A stretch of DNA of 64,000 bases from Hyphomicrobiales bacterium (lineage in GTDB: Bacteria > Pseudomonadota > Alphaproteobacteria > Rhizobiales > Rhizobiaceae), in contig UCNE01000013.1 in assembly GCA_900473685.1 (NCBI GenBank), forward strand, positions 372,001-436,000, written 5' to 3'. The notes below the pieces were generated by a model. That model made no database searches. It had not been told where the DNA came from and worked only from the letters and a program-made list of their open reading frames with translations. How positions within the stretch are numbered: the first letter of the stretch is position 1; every line of letters begins with the position of its first letter. Position numbers and translations under genes: made by a program. Below are positions 45,124-54,164 of this stretch, piece by piece.

Positions 45124-45677
45124 TTATCCTGGAAACGGATCGCTTGCGCATCCGCAATTGGCAGGAGAGCGACCGGCCTCTGTTTGCCGAAATCAATGCC
45201 GACCCGAAGGTGATGGAATTTTTTCCACGCCAACGTTCGCGGGAAGAATCCGACGCTCTGATGGACGAAGCGCGGCAGCGGATCAGCGAAACCGGATTTG
45301 GTTTTTTCGCGCTGGCACTGAAAGAGAGCGATGAGCCGATTGGCTTTCTCGGTTTGGCCCGCACCGATCTCGCCCCCTTCCTGCCGCAGGGCACGGTCGA
45401 GATCGGCTGGCGGCTGGCCGTGCGTTTCTGGCGTCAGGGCTTTGTCACCGAAGCCGGAAAAGCGATGCTCCGGCATGGCTTCGATCAACACGGCCTTGCG
45501 GAAATCGTCTCCTTTGCGGTGAAGAATAATGCGCGCTCGACGGCCGTGATGACCCGCATCGGCCTGCGCCGCGATCCGTCCCGCGACTTCGCGCATCCGC
45601 GCGTGCCCGACACCACGCCGCATCTCAAGCAGCATGTCGTCTATGCCCTCAGCCGCGAGCAATGGCTGACACCATAA
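45120..45677 (+). CDS. GNAT family N-acetyltransferase (RimJ-like)
   Basis: The 185-residue protein is of the Acetyltransf_3/RimJ type: METDRLRIRNWQESDRPLFAEINADPKVMEFFPR-like start, EIGWRLAVRFWRQGFVTEAGKAMLRHGFD and NARSTAVMTRIGLRR. It starts in the serB stop. It probably acetylates an amine substrate or a protein N-terminus; substrate unknown. Confidence 0.9.
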   Translation: MIILETDRLRIRNWQESDRPLFAEINADPKVMEFFPRQRSREESDALMDEARQRISETGFGFFALALKESDEPIGFLGLARTDLAPFLPQGTVEIGWRLAVRFWRQGFVTEAGKAMLRHGFDQHGLAEIVSFAVKNNARSTAVMTRIGLRRDPSRDFAHPRVPDTTPHLKQHVVYALSREQWLTP

Positions 45678-45699
45678 AGGCGGGCCTTTCAGCCCGCCT
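45678..45699. terminator. Hairpin between convergent genes
   Basis: AGGCGGGC and GCCCGCCT (eight-base perfect arms) with a six-base loop CTTTCA, one base past the acetyltransferase stop and 30 bases before the degP stop. Probably terminates both. Confidence 0.65.
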
Positions 45700-45728
45700 C
45701 CAAGTCCATCATCCCTTGCGAGGACGAA

Positions 45729-47264
45729 CTATTCCATCCGCACGGTGACAAACCGCAATTCACCGGTCTTGTTGGCGATCATCAGCAGCGCATTGCGGCG
45801 TCCGTCCGCCTTCAGTTCCTCGACCCGCGCCGCCACATCCTCCGGCGTCTTCATCGCTTCCTGGCCGATCTCGACGATCACGTCGCCCGAAGCGATCCGC
45901 CGTTCGGCGGCTGCCGATTGCGGCTGAACCTCGGCAATAACCACGCCTTCGACATCCTCTGAAATACCGTAGGTCTTGCGGCTATCGGCATCGAGTACGG
46001 CAAGCTTCATGCCGAGCACCAGGTCGGACGCAGGCAGTTCGGCTGCCGGCGGCTCGGCCTGATCGGTGCCTTCATCAGCCTGCGGGGTCTTTGCCGCCTC
46101 TGCCTCGGCGAGGTTCTCACCGTCCTCCAGACGGCCGAGCGTCACCTTGACGGTCATTTCCTTGCCATCGCGAACGATCAGCACGTCGACAGCCTTGCCG
46201 ACCGGGCTTTCGGCAACCACACGCGGCAGATCGCGCATCTCGACAACATCGCGGCCGTCGAATTTCAGGATCACGTCACCGGTCTTGATCGCCCCGCCGT
46301 CGACGGGACCGCCCTTGATGATCCCGGCCACGAGCGCGCCCTTCGGGGTGTCCATTTTCAGGCTTTCGGCAATATCGGCCGTCACCGGCTGAATGCGCAC
46401 ACCAAGCCAGCCGCGATGGGTTTCGCCAAATTCCCGAAGCTGCGAAATGACGTTGGAAGCAAGTTCCGTCGGAACCGAGAAGCCGATGCCGATCGAGCCG
46501 CCGGTGGGCGAAATGATCGCCGTGTTGATGCCGATGACCTCCCCCTTCATGTTGAACAGCGGGCCGCCGGAATTGCCCTTGTTGATCGCGGCGTCGGTCT
46601 GGATGAAATTGTCATAGGGGCCGGCATTGATATTGCGGCCGCGCGCCGAAATGATGCCGACCGTCACCGTGCCGCCGAGACCGAACGGATTGCCGATCGC
46701 CATCACCCAGTCGCCAATCCGCATCTGCCTGGAATCGCCGATCGGCACAGCCGTCAAAGGTTTCTTCGGCTCAACCTTCAAGACGGCAAGGTCGGTCTTG
46801 GTATCGGTACCGATCAGCTTGGCCTTGAGCTTGGAGCCATTGGCGAAATTGATCTCGATATCATCGGCGCCCTCGATCACATGATTGTTGGTGACGATGA
46901 TGCCGGAGGGATCGATGACGAAGCCTGAACCGAGTGAATCGACCGTGCGCTGGCGCCCGCCGCCTTCGCCGCCTTGCCCCTTGAAGAACTCATCGAAGAA
47001 ATCCTGGAATGGCGATCCCTCCGGCACCTGCGGCATCGGCGCCTCGTCGTCGTTCTTCACCTTCTGCGAAGTCGAGATATTGACGACCGCATCAAGTAGG
47101 CCGGCGGCGAGATCTGCCACCGACTCGGGGCCTTGTTGCGTCGCTGCCGGCGCCTTGGTCTGCGCATGCGCCACGGACAGGACCGGAACGGAATTCAATA
47201 AGAGAGCAGCGCTTGCAGCGAGCGTGACGGACCGGAAGAAGGAAGCGCGGATGGACAAGCCCAT
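45729..47264 (-). CDS. degP: Do-family periplasmic serine protease
   Basis: A 511-residue periplasmic chaperone-protease. It has a signal peptide (cut near VAHAQ), the trypsin-like catalytic triad (His in TNNHVIEG, Asp in TKTDLAVLK, Ser in KGNSGGPLF) and two PDZ domains (about 290-390 and 420-505). The ATG 47264 has GAGAGGA upstream; longer ATG 47303 would spoil the signal peptide. It degrades misfolded envelope proteins. It follows the hflKC set after a 206-base gap, suggesting its own promoter. Also called mucD/htrA. Confidence 0.95.
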   Translation of the reverse strand: MGLSIRASFFRSVTLAASAALLLNSVPVLSVAHAQTKAPAATQQGPESVADLAAGLLDAVVNISTSQKVKNDDEAPMPQVPEGSPFQDFFDEFFKGQGGEGGGRQRTVDSLGSGFVIDPSGIIVTNNHVIEGADDIEINFANGSKLKAKLIGTDTKTDLAVLKVEPKKPLTAVPIGDSRQMRIGDWVMAIGNPFGLGGTVTVGIISARGRNINAGPYDNFIQTDAAINKGNSGGPLFNMKGEVIGINTAIISPTGGSIGIGFSVPTELASNVISQLREFGETHRGWLGVRIQPVTADIAESLKMDTPKGALVAGIIKGGPVDGGAIKTGDVILKFDGRDVVEMRDLPRVVAESPVGKAVDVLIVRDGKEMTVKVTLGRLEDGENLAEAEAAKTPQADEGTDQAEPPAAELPASDLVLGMKLAVLDADSRKTYGISEDVEGVVIAEVQPQSAAAERRIASGDVIVEIGQEAMKTPEDVAARVEELKADGRRNALLMIANKTGELRFVTVRME

Positions 47265-47470
47265 GGGGTCCTCTCGATTTGGGAAGGCATGCCGCTGCAA
47301 CAACGGCCGGCAGAAAAATATTCGTCATACAGACGTGCACAGCGACGAGGTTGGCTATTCGTCAACCTCTATGCCGGCAAGGTGGCGTAGAATCTGTTCG
47401 AAGATAAGGCGGATTTGGGACGCGTCCAGTCATCTTTTCGTTAGCGTCGCCAGGGCACTCGGCCGTCCCG

Positions 47471-47857
47471 TCAATTCATCAGTTCGTGACCATGCGCCTT
47501 CAACGCCGCCACGGCCTTGTCGAGGTCGGAGGCGATGATAAAGATGTAATCGGTGCTGAAGGTTGAATTGGCGAAAATGCCGACACCGGCCTCGGAGAGC
47601 GGGTTCAGCACCGAGGCAAGAATGCCGGCGACCTCGAAGGTGAAATGCTGCTCAATGCGGAAACAGCGCCAGCCGCCGGATGACTGGACATTGGAGGGAA
47701 TGCGCGCCGCCCGGCAGACAAGCGTCATTTCCTCGCGGGAACTCGAGACGGCCCAGAAACCCGCTCCCGGCAGCCAATCCGGCAGCGGCGTTCCGATGTT
47801 GAGCCTTGTGATCGCATATTCCGCGTCCACCAAACGAATAAGCAGTTTATGTGTCAT
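47471..47857 (-). CDS. ACT domain protein (ACT_7/COG3603)
   Basis: The 128-residue protein has two ACT-like folds: a divergent N-terminal half and a clear C-terminal ACT_7 (about 62-125; FTFEVAGILASVLNPLSEAGVGIFANSTFSTDYIFI). It resembles CASTOR-like arginine-sensing ACT modules of eukaryotes, but ligand is unknown here. It is the last gene of the hflK operon, four bases after the DUF2065 stop. Confidence 0.85.
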   Translation of the reverse strand: MTHKLLIRLVDAEYAITRLNIGTPLPDWLPGAGFWAVSSSREEMTLVCRAARIPSNVQSSGGWRCFRIEQHFTFEVAGILASVLNPLSEAGVGIFANSTFSTDYIFIIASDLDKAVAALKAHGHELMN

Positions 47858-47860
47858 GTC

Positions 47861-48046
47861 CTATCCTCGCACCATCCAGACAAGTGCGACGCCGATGACG
47901 ACGGAAACGAGCCCGAACAACCGCAACTGTTGTTCTGGTATATGCGGCAAACGCTTTGCCATTTCCACCAAAACCAAAGGGGCCAGTGCGTACACTAGCC
48001 CCTCGATGATCAGGAAAAAAGCAATTCCCGTCAGAAAGTCACTCAT
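47861..48046 (-). CDS. DUF2065 family small membrane protein
   Basis: A 61-residue protein with two membrane helices (FLTGIAFFLIIEGLVYALAPLV and LFGLVSVVIGVALVWMV). It is of the DUF2065 family (YjeT), often linked to hflKC, and has the typical spacing (eight bases) behind hflC. Function unknown. Confidence 0.9.
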   Translation of the reverse strand: MSDFLTGIAFFLIIEGLVYALAPLVLVEMAKRLPHIPEQQLRLFGLVSVVIGVALVWMVRG

Positions 48047-48054
48047 TTCGCCAA

Positions 48055-48972
48055 TCAGTTTCCTGCAGCGGGCTGAGTGGCGGACGGAGCCGGAGCACCA
48101 TCCGAACTGTTGAAATAACGGAAGAATTCCGAGTCCGGCGACAGGACAAGTGTCGTGTCCGGGCTGCCGATTGCCTGATCGTAGGCCGACATCGAGCGGT
48201 AGAACTCGAAGAACTTCGGATCGCGGGAAAACGCATCGGCAAACACGGAAGTCCGCTCGGCTTCGCCTTCACCGCGCAGGATTTCCGAATCACGCTGCGC
48301 TTCGGCAACGAACTCGACAACCTGACGGTCGGCAACGGCACGGCGGGTCTGGCCCTTTTCGTTACCCCGGGCCCGGATCAGTTCCGCTTCTGCCAGGCGT
48401 TCCGCCTTCATTCGCTCAAACGTCTGCTGCGAGACTTCCTGCGTCAGGTCCGTCCGCTGGATGCGGACATCCTCGATGTTGAGACCGAGCGATTCAGCAT
48501 CGGTCTTCAGGTCGGCCCGAACTTCGCGCATCATCGATGCACGCTCTTCTGAAAGAGCCGATTCGAAACCACGCAGACCGTAAACCCGGCGCAACGAGGC
48601 ATCGAGACGGGTGCGAAGACGCGATTCGGCCGAGGCACGATCACCGGATACAGTTTCGCGGAAACGGCGGGCATCGGCGATCTTGTAGATCACGAAAGCA
48701 TCGACTTCATAGAACTTGCCGCCGGAGACCTGAACGCGGATGTTGTCGAGGTCGAAGCGCAGAGCCTGCTTTTCGACATACTGGACGCGGTCGGCATCCA
48801 TGAACGCGAACGGCAGCTTGAAATAGAGGCCCGGCTCGGTCTTGACGTCCTTGATCTGACCGAAGCGCACGACGATGGCCTGCTGGCGCTGGTTGACGAT
48901 GAACACGGAGGAATAAATAGCCATCAGCACGAGTGCCAGGCCAATAACGATATAGGGAAGACGATTGGTCAT
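48055..48972 (-). CDS. hflC: FtsH modulator HflC
   Basis: The 305-residue SPFH/band-7 protein has one N-terminal membrane anchor (about 7-24) and the band-7 domain (about 25-210), with coiled-coil and C-terminal region. Together with HflK it forms a periplasmic vault around the FtsH protease and limits its access to substrates. Its start overlaps the hflK stop (one base). Confidence 0.95.
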   Translation of the reverse strand: MTNRLPYIVIGLALVLMAIYSSVFIVNQRQQAIVVRFGQIKDVKTEPGLYFKLPFAFMDADRVQYVEKQALRFDLDNIRVQVSGGKFYEVDAFVIYKIADARRFRETVSGDRASAESRLRTRLDASLRRVYGLRGFESALSEERASMMREVRADLKTDAESLGLNIEDVRIQRTDLTQEVSQQTFERMKAERLAEAELIRARGNEKGQTRRAVADRQVVEFVAEAQRDSEILRGEGEAERTSVFADAFSRDPKFFEFYRSMSAYDQAIGSPDTTLVLSPDSEFFRYFNSSDGAPAPSATQPAAGN

Positions 48973-50093
48973 TACTGAGCCCCTCCCGACTGCGCGGGCT
49001 TGACGATTTCATTGAGCGGCAGATAAGGCAAAACGCCCTGGCCGTTCTTTTCGTCGAGAATGACCTTCTTGGACTTGCCGAGAACGCTCTGCATCGTTTC
49101 GAGATAGAGACGTCTGCGCGTCACGTCCGGTGCCTTCGCATAGGCGTCATAGACCGAGATGAAGCGCTGAGCCTCACCCTGTGCTTCCTTGACGACCCGG
49201 TCCTTATAAGCGGCCGCTTCTTCGCGCAACTGGGCTGCCTGACCGCGGGCCTTACCAAGCACCTGGTTGGCATACTGGTTGGCTTCTTCGACAAACCGGT
49301 CTTCGTCCTGCTCGGCGCGCTGTACTTCGTCGAACGCATCGGCCACTTCGCGCGGCGGTGCTGCGTCTTCGATGGCGACCGTGTTGACGGAGACGCCGGC
49401 ACCATAGGTGTCCATCGTCGCCTGGATCGTCGTCTTCACGTCGGCTGCGATCGCCTGACGATTGTCACGGAAGATGTCCTGTGCCGGACGGCGGCCGACG
49501 ACTTCGCGCATGGCGCTTTCGGCAACCTGCTGCAGCGTATCGGACGGATCCTCGACGTTGAAGAGATAAGCCTTCGGATCGGTCACGGAAAACAGGACGG
49601 AGAACTGAACGTTGACGATGTTCTGGTCGCCGGTCAGCATCAAGCCCGAGCCGGACTGGTCGCCGACACCTGCCTTGCTGCCGATATTCTGCTGCTGTTC
49701 GGTGATCTTGACCATTTCGACCGTTTCAAGCGGCCAGAAATGATAGTGCAGGCCCGGCATGGAAATCTCTTCCTTGGGCTTGCCGAACCGCATTTCGACG
49801 CCACGCTCGTCCGGCTGGACAGTGTAGATCGAATTCATCAGCACGAAGCCGACAATCAGCAGGCCGATGATAGCGACGACACCGCCGTTAAAACCGCCCG
49901 GAACCACGCCCTTCAGCTGGTCCTGTCCCCGGCGGAAAATTTCCTCGAGATCCGGAGGGCCACCATTGCCACGGCCACCGCCGCCGCCGCGCGGCCGGTT
50001 CGGCCCCTGACCCCAAGGGCCCTTATTTCCACCGCCGCCGCTGCCGCCGCCCCAAGGACCACCGCCGCCGCCGTTCTGATTGCTCCAGGGCAT
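48972..50093 (-). CDS. hflK: FtsH modulator HflK
   Basis: A 373-residue SPFH protein. The N-terminal 55 residues are Gly/Pro/Asn-rich (WGGGSGGGGNKGPWGQGPNRPRG region), then a membrane helix (about 77-96) and the band-7 domain. It partners HflC. It is first in the operon hflK-hflC-DUF2065-ACT. Confidence 0.95.
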   Translation of the reverse strand: MPWSNQNGGGGGPWGGGSGGGGNKGPWGQGPNRPRGGGGGRGNGGPPDLEEIFRRGQDQLKGVVPGGFNGGVVAIIGLLIVGFVLMNSIYTVQPDERGVEMRFGKPKEEISMPGLHYHFWPLETVEMVKITEQQQNIGSKAGVGDQSGSGLMLTGDQNIVNVQFSVLFSVTDPKAYLFNVEDPSDTLQQVAESAMREVVGRRPAQDIFRDNRQAIAADVKTTIQATMDTYGAGVSVNTVAIEDAAPPREVADAFDEVQRAEQDEDRFVEEANQYANQVLGKARGQAAQLREEAAAYKDRVVKEAQGEAQRFISVYDAYAKAPDVTRRRLYLETMQSVLGKSKKVILDEKNGQGVLPYLPLNEIVKPAQSGGAQ

Positions 50094-50242
50094 TCATACC
50101 TCTTCTATAGAAAAAATTCCGAGATCATTTCCCCGCAGACGAGCCGCAGGCATGATGTGAAACCGTTATAGGTATGTCCAGAACGGCTTTCAACGCAACG
50201 CATCCAACTTCACCGTAAATCCGGCAAAATAGTTAGCATTGC

Positions 50243-50758
50243 TCAGCTTTTCCGCCGCCAGGTCGAGAAATGCATGGTGTGGCTGTCTTTCTCTCCGCGC
50301 GGCAGGGGTTCATCGACGATCTTTTCGAAGATAGCCGGATCGATCACGGGAAACCGCGTATCCCCATCCACTTCGGCGGCGACCGTGGTGACATGCAGGA
50401 GATCGGCCTGGCCAATGGCCTGCCGATAGATCTCGCCGCCGCCAATCACGCAGACCTCATCGATACCGAGATCGACGGCCAGCCTGCGCGCCTGATCCAG
50501 TGCCGTCTCCAGCGATTGAACAACAATTGCCCCCTCCGCCACGAAATGCGTGTCCCGGCTGATGACGATATTGGGACGGCCCGGAAGCGGCCTGCCGATC
50601 GAAGCCCAGGTCTTTCGACCCATGATCACCGGCTTGCCGAGCGTCAGCGCCTTGAAGCGCTTGAGATCGCTGGGCAGGTGCCAGGGCAGCCCGCCGTCCC
50701 TGCCGATGACGCCATTGGCGGATACAGCGACGACGATACTGATGTTCGGCTCAGTCAT
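50243..50758 (-). CDS. folA: Dihydrofolate reductase
   Basis: A 171-residue enzyme that regenerates tetrahydrofolate with NADPH. It shows VVAVSANGVIGRDGGLPWHLPSDLKRFKALTLGKPVIMGRKTWASIGRPLPGR and CVIGGGEIYRQAI. The start is ATG 50758, inside the last codons of the glutathione transferase gene. With thyA two genes upstream it completes the thymidylate cycle. Confidence 0.96.
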   Translation of the reverse strand: MTEPNISIVVAVSANGVIGRDGGLPWHLPSDLKRFKALTLGKPVIMGRKTWASIGRPLPGRPNIVISRDTHFVAEGAIVVQSLETALDQARRLAVDLGIDEVCVIGGGEIYRQAIGQADLLHVTTVAAEVDGDTRFPVIDPAIFEKIVDEPLPRGEKDSHTMHFSTWRRKS

Positions 50759-51356
50759 GAAAACCATCCGGCTTGGAGTCGACGGCGCGGGCACGGGCAA
50801 GCGCCGGACGTGCGGTCATGGACTGGACATATTGATCGACCACCGAACTGTCCGGCAGCAGCTTGCGCATCCAGGTCAGCGCGCTGACCAGCAAAAGGTC
50901 GACGGCACTGACCTTCTTGCCGAGCAGGAACGGCTGCTTCGTCAGCGTCTCGACGACATGCAGGCACATGTCCTCGTATATCTTCAAAAGCGGCGGATGA
51001 CCTGCGGCAACGCCGGAGAGAAAGGCGCTGCCGGACGGCTCTATCACGCCGGCATAATAGGCAAGCCAGGACAGATAGGCACCGCGCTCAGGATGCCCCG
51101 GCGGACGGGCGAGCTCCGATTTCGGATAGAGCTCGGTCAGATACTGGACGACGGCCGTCGATTCCGTGACCAGTGCACCATTGTGCAGGAGCGCCGGGAC
51201 CTGCTTGTGCGGATGCGGATTGTTGTCGTCCGGGCCGCCCGAACCATCCCGCCGGCGGATCGAGACATAGCGGACCTCATACTCCGCCCCGAGTTCCTCA
51301 AGCAGCCAGATGATGCGCGACGAGCGCGACTGTGGCGCGTGGATCAATGTCAGCAT
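50751..51356 (-). CDS. Glutathione S-transferase
   Basis: The 201-residue GST has a thioredoxin-like N-terminal domain (SRSSRIIWLLEELG, QVPALLHNGALVTESTAVVQYL) and an all-helical C-terminal domain (AVDLLLVSALTWMRKLL). Substrate unknown. It lies between thyA and folA and overlaps folA by eight bases, hence translationally coupled. Confidence 0.93.
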   Translation of the reverse strand: MLTLIHAPQSRSSRIIWLLEELGAEYEVRYVSIRRRDGSGGPDDNNPHPHKQVPALLHNGALVTESTAVVQYLTELYPKSELARPPGHPERGAYLSWLAYYAGVIEPSGSAFLSGVAAGHPPLLKIYEDMCLHVVETLTKQPFLLGKKVSAVDLLLVSALTWMRKLLPDSSVVDQYVQSMTARPALARARAVDSKPDGFHD

Positions 51357-51416
51357 GGGGCCCTCCTCGACCGTTCACGCAAGTCATCCCGTCCGGTGAC
51401 AGTGTCACCATTGCGC

Positions 51417-52211
51417 CTACACCGCAACCGGCGCCTTGATATGTGAATCAGGTTCGTAGCCGACGAGCTCAAAGTCCTCGAAACAAAAGGAAAACAGGTC
51501 CTTCACATCCGGATTGATGACCATTTTCGGCAGTGCCTTCGGTGTACGGGCCAGCTGTTCGCGGACCTGGTCGAAATGGTTGTGATAGATATGCGTATCG
51601 CCGAACGTATGGACGAAATCACCCGGCTGAAGCCCGCAGACCTGCGCCACCATCAGGGTCAGCAGCGCATAGGAGGCGATGTTGAAGGGTACGCCGAGGA
51701 AGACATCGCCGGACCGCTGATAGAGCTGGCAGGACAGTTTGCCGTCGGACACATAGAACTGGAACAGGCAGTGGCACGGCGGCAGCGCCATCTCCTCGAT
51801 CAGCGCCGGGTTCCAGGCCGAAACGATATGGCGGCGCGAATTCGGGTTTTTCTTCAGGCCTTCGACGAGGGCGACGATCTGATCGAGATGCCGGCCGTCA
51901 TGAGTTGGCCAGGAGCGCCACTGGTAACCGTAGACCGGCCCGAGATCACCGTTCGCATCGGCCCATTCGTCCCAGATGTGGACGCCGTTTTGCTTGAGAT
52001 AGGCGATATTTGTATCGCCCTTCAGGAACCACAGCAGCTCATGGATAATCGACTTGAGATGCAGCTTCTTGGTTGTCAGGACCGGAAAACCATCAGCCAG
52101 ATTGAAACGCATCTGATGACCGAAAACCGAACGCGTGCCGGTGCCCGTGCGATCGCCACGGTCCGAGCCGGTCTCCATCACGTGACGCAAGAGGTCGAGA
52201 TACTGTTTCAT
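51417..52211 (-). CDS. thyA: Thymidylate synthase
   Basis: The 264-residue enzyme methylates dUMP to dTMP with methylene-tetrahydrofolate. It has the catalytic Cys in [31 protein letters not shown] and the N-terminal [26 protein letters not shown]. Start ATG 52211. It begins the thyA-GST-folA set. Confidence 0.97.
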   Translation of the reverse strand: MKQYLDLLRHVMETGSDRGDRTGTGTRSVFGHQMRFNLADGFPVLTTKKLHLKSIIHELLWFLKGDTNIAYLKQNGVHIWDEWADANGDLGPVYGYQWRSWPTHDGRHLDQIVALVEGLKKNPNSRRHIVSAWNPALIEEMALPPCHCLFQFYVSDGKLSCQLYQRSGDVFLGVPFNIASYALLTLMVAQVCGLQPGDFVHTFGDTHIYHNHFDQVREQLARTPKALPKMVINPDVKDLFSFCFEDFELVGYEPDSHIKAPVAV

Positions 52212-52319
52212 AGGGTCCGCCGCCGATTCGTTTCGCGCTAAAATAGGCGCAAGGCGGCGGCGAACCAATCGGTAAATCCCGGGTTTCCCCAAGCGCGACT
52301 ACTCAAGAGGCGCGAGCGA

Positions 52320-52628
52320 TCAAAGCGTCGCGAGCTTGCCGAGGTGTTTTGCCACCAGATAGTAGAAGGTCACGCGCGACTTCGAACGGTCGCCAGCCAT
52401 CGTCTTGGCAACGGCGTCAACAGCCGCGTCGGCGTCCGGTCCGGTCACGCCGAGCTTCTTGCCACACCACTTTTCCTTGACCCGGTCGAGTTCTGTCGGA
52501 TCCGATGCAGAGACGAGCGAGGAATCCCTGTTGCGCAATGCGATGCCCAGATGCTTGACGATCTTGTTCACAGCGGCTTCGTCGGCGGCGCTGTCGTATT
52601 TTTTCACATCTGCGAGATAATCCGTCAT
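52320..52628 (-). CDS. DUF2853 family protein
   Basis: A 102-residue helical cytoplasmic protein with the DUF2853 signature (YLADVKKYDSAADEAAVNKIVKHLGIAL and SRVTFYYLVAKHLGKL). Structures exist for this family but no function is assigned. It is a lone gene next to the tmRNA gene. Confidence 0.85.
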   Translation of the reverse strand: MTDYLADVKKYDSAADEAAVNKIVKHLGIALRNRDSSLVSASDPTELDRVKEKWCGKKLGVTGPDADAAVDAVAKTMAGDRSKSRVTFYYLVAKHLGKLATL

Positions 52629-52799
52629 GGTGTCTCCTCACGCGGTTTGGCTTCAGCCGCCCACCTTTCCTGATGAAAGATGCGCAACACGAGTTTTTTC
52701 ACGCTTGGCGAGCATGTCAAGAGCCAACCGGCCCGAATGAACACGAAGCCGCACCCGGTATTTTCGAAAAGGCCCTTTTCTTGGCGCAGTTTAGGACCT

Positions 52800-53150
52800 A
52801 TATGACAGTTGCCGTCTTCGGGCGGCTATGGCGATAAACAGGCGATGAAATAAACCTATTGGACCCGGGGGCGGTACCCGGCGCCTCCACCAAAAACCGG
52901 TCGAAACGGCGTGCATGCCGCAAATGACAGACCGGCTTTTGATGGGGGCGAAATAGGATCGACAAGGGCGTAAAGATCGACTTTTTGCTCGGCATTGTAC
53001 CACCGTTATCGGGCTAAAATTGTAGTTGCAAACGACAACTATGCGGAAGCTCGTCTCGCTGCTTAATCGCAGTGTGACACTTCAAATCAAGTCCTAAGGG
53101 GTCGCACCTTTAGGCGGGGTTCGGAGGTACCTGGCAACAGAAACCTCCAC
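52800..53150 (+). ncRNA. ssrA: Transfer-messenger RNA, permuted two-piece
   Basis: The gene is circularly permuted, as in other alphaproteobacteria. The acceptor half comes first and ends at CCA 52890-52892 (GCGCCTCCACCA). A 51-base spacer (52893-52943) follows, with self-complementary arms CCGGTC/GACCGG and an inner hairpin. The coding half starts GGGGGCG (52944-52950), which pairs in seven pairs with CGCCTCC of the acceptor half. The tag frame reads from GCA 53028 to TAA 53066: ANDNYAEARLAA. A terminal hairpin GGAGGT/ACCTCC lies near 53123-53148. The 5' and 3' ends are approximate. tmRNA rescues stalled ribosomes and tags products for ClpXP, with sspB directly downstream. Confidence 0.95.
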
Positions 53151-53313
53151 TTCTTCCCTTTCTGTGCGCCCCTCGCCCATCCAACGCCGCCTTCTCGGTT
53201 GCCTTGAAATGGTCTATAGATGATGCAAATGACTCGTATGTCAGGACTTTCCTGCGTACAGAGCAGATGGCATAAGTGTGACAGAGTTGAGTTACAAGAA
53301 AGACGGGGATCTT

Positions 53314-53844
53314 ATGGGCCAAGACCATATCCGCTACGACATTCTGGCGCAGGATGCGCTTCGCAGCGTCATTCGCAAGGTCCTGATCGAAGTCGCAGCC
53401 ACCGGTGCCCTTCCCGGCGACCATCATTTTTTCATCACCTTTCTCACCGGCGCACCTGGTGTGCGCATTTCCCAGCATCTGAAAGCCAAATATGCCGAGC
53501 AGATGACTATCGTCGTGCAGCACCAGTTCTGGGACCTGAAGGTCACCGAGACACTGTTCGAGATCGGCCTGTCCTTCTCCGACACGCCGGAAAAGCTGGT
53601 CATTCCGTTCAACGCCATCCGCGGCTTCTATGACCCCTCCGTCAATTTCGAGCTTGAGTTCGACGTGGCGGCGGTCGATGAGGAAGAAACCGCCGAAATC
53701 ACCGCCTATCCTGTCGCAACGGCGGAAAAATCCAGCGAGCAGGACACTGAAGCCAAGACCGGCGACAGTGGCAAGACCGGCGACGACGGCAAGAAGGAAG
53801 GCGGATCGGTGGTTTCGCTGGACTCCTTCCGCAAGAAAAACTGA
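53314..53844 (+). CDS. sspB: ClpXP adaptor SspB
   Basis: The 176-residue adaptor tethers ssrA-tagged proteins to ClpXP. The SspB-fold domain (about 1-125; HHFFITFLTGAPGVRISQHL, PFNAIRGFYDPSVNFELEF) is followed by an acidic, flexible linker and the C-terminal ClpX-binding tail VVSLDSFRKKN. The ATG 53314 has GGGGA upstream. It lies 160 bases after the tmRNA gene, whose product it recognises. Confidence 0.95.
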   Translation: MGQDHIRYDILAQDALRSVIRKVLIEVAATGALPGDHHFFITFLTGAPGVRISQHLKAKYAEQMTIVVQHQFWDLKVTETLFEIGLSFSDTPEKLVIPFNAIRGFYDPSVNFELEFDVAAVDEEETAEITAYPVATAEKSSEQDTEAKTGDSGKTGDDGKKEGGSVVSLDSFRKKN

Positions 53845-53862
53845 CAATCGGACAGGCTCATC

Positions 53863-54066
53863 ATGACCGGCGACGTCGTCAATCTCCGTCAGTTCCGCAA
53901 GCAGAAGGCGCGGACGGAGAAAGACAGCGCGGCGGATCAGAATCGTATTTCCTACGGGCGGACGAAAGCTGAAAAACAGCTGACCAAGACGCTCAACGAC
54001 AAGGCCAGCAAGGCGCTCGACCAGGGAAAACGCGAGACACCGGCTGAGCCGGACGACGCCAAATAA
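53863..54066 (+). CDS. DUF4169 family protein
   Basis: A 67-residue highly charged protein typical of DUF4169: MTGDVVNLRQFRKQKARTEKD and a Lys/Glu/Ala-rich rest. It starts 18 bases after sspB, hence probably one transcript. Its beginning VVNLRQFRKQ resembles the ClpX-binding tail of SspB (VVSLDSFRKK). Function unknown. Confidence 0.82.
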   Translation: MTGDVVNLRQFRKQKARTEKDSAADQNRISYGRTKAEKQLTKTLNDKASKALDQGKRETPAEPDDAK

Positions 54067-54164
54067 GAACCGAACCGAAACCAGCAATCCATTTAGAATC
54101 AACAGATAAGCCCGGCTTCCGGAATCACTTTGAGACGAAGCTGATTCATTTTCTGAGGCGCATT

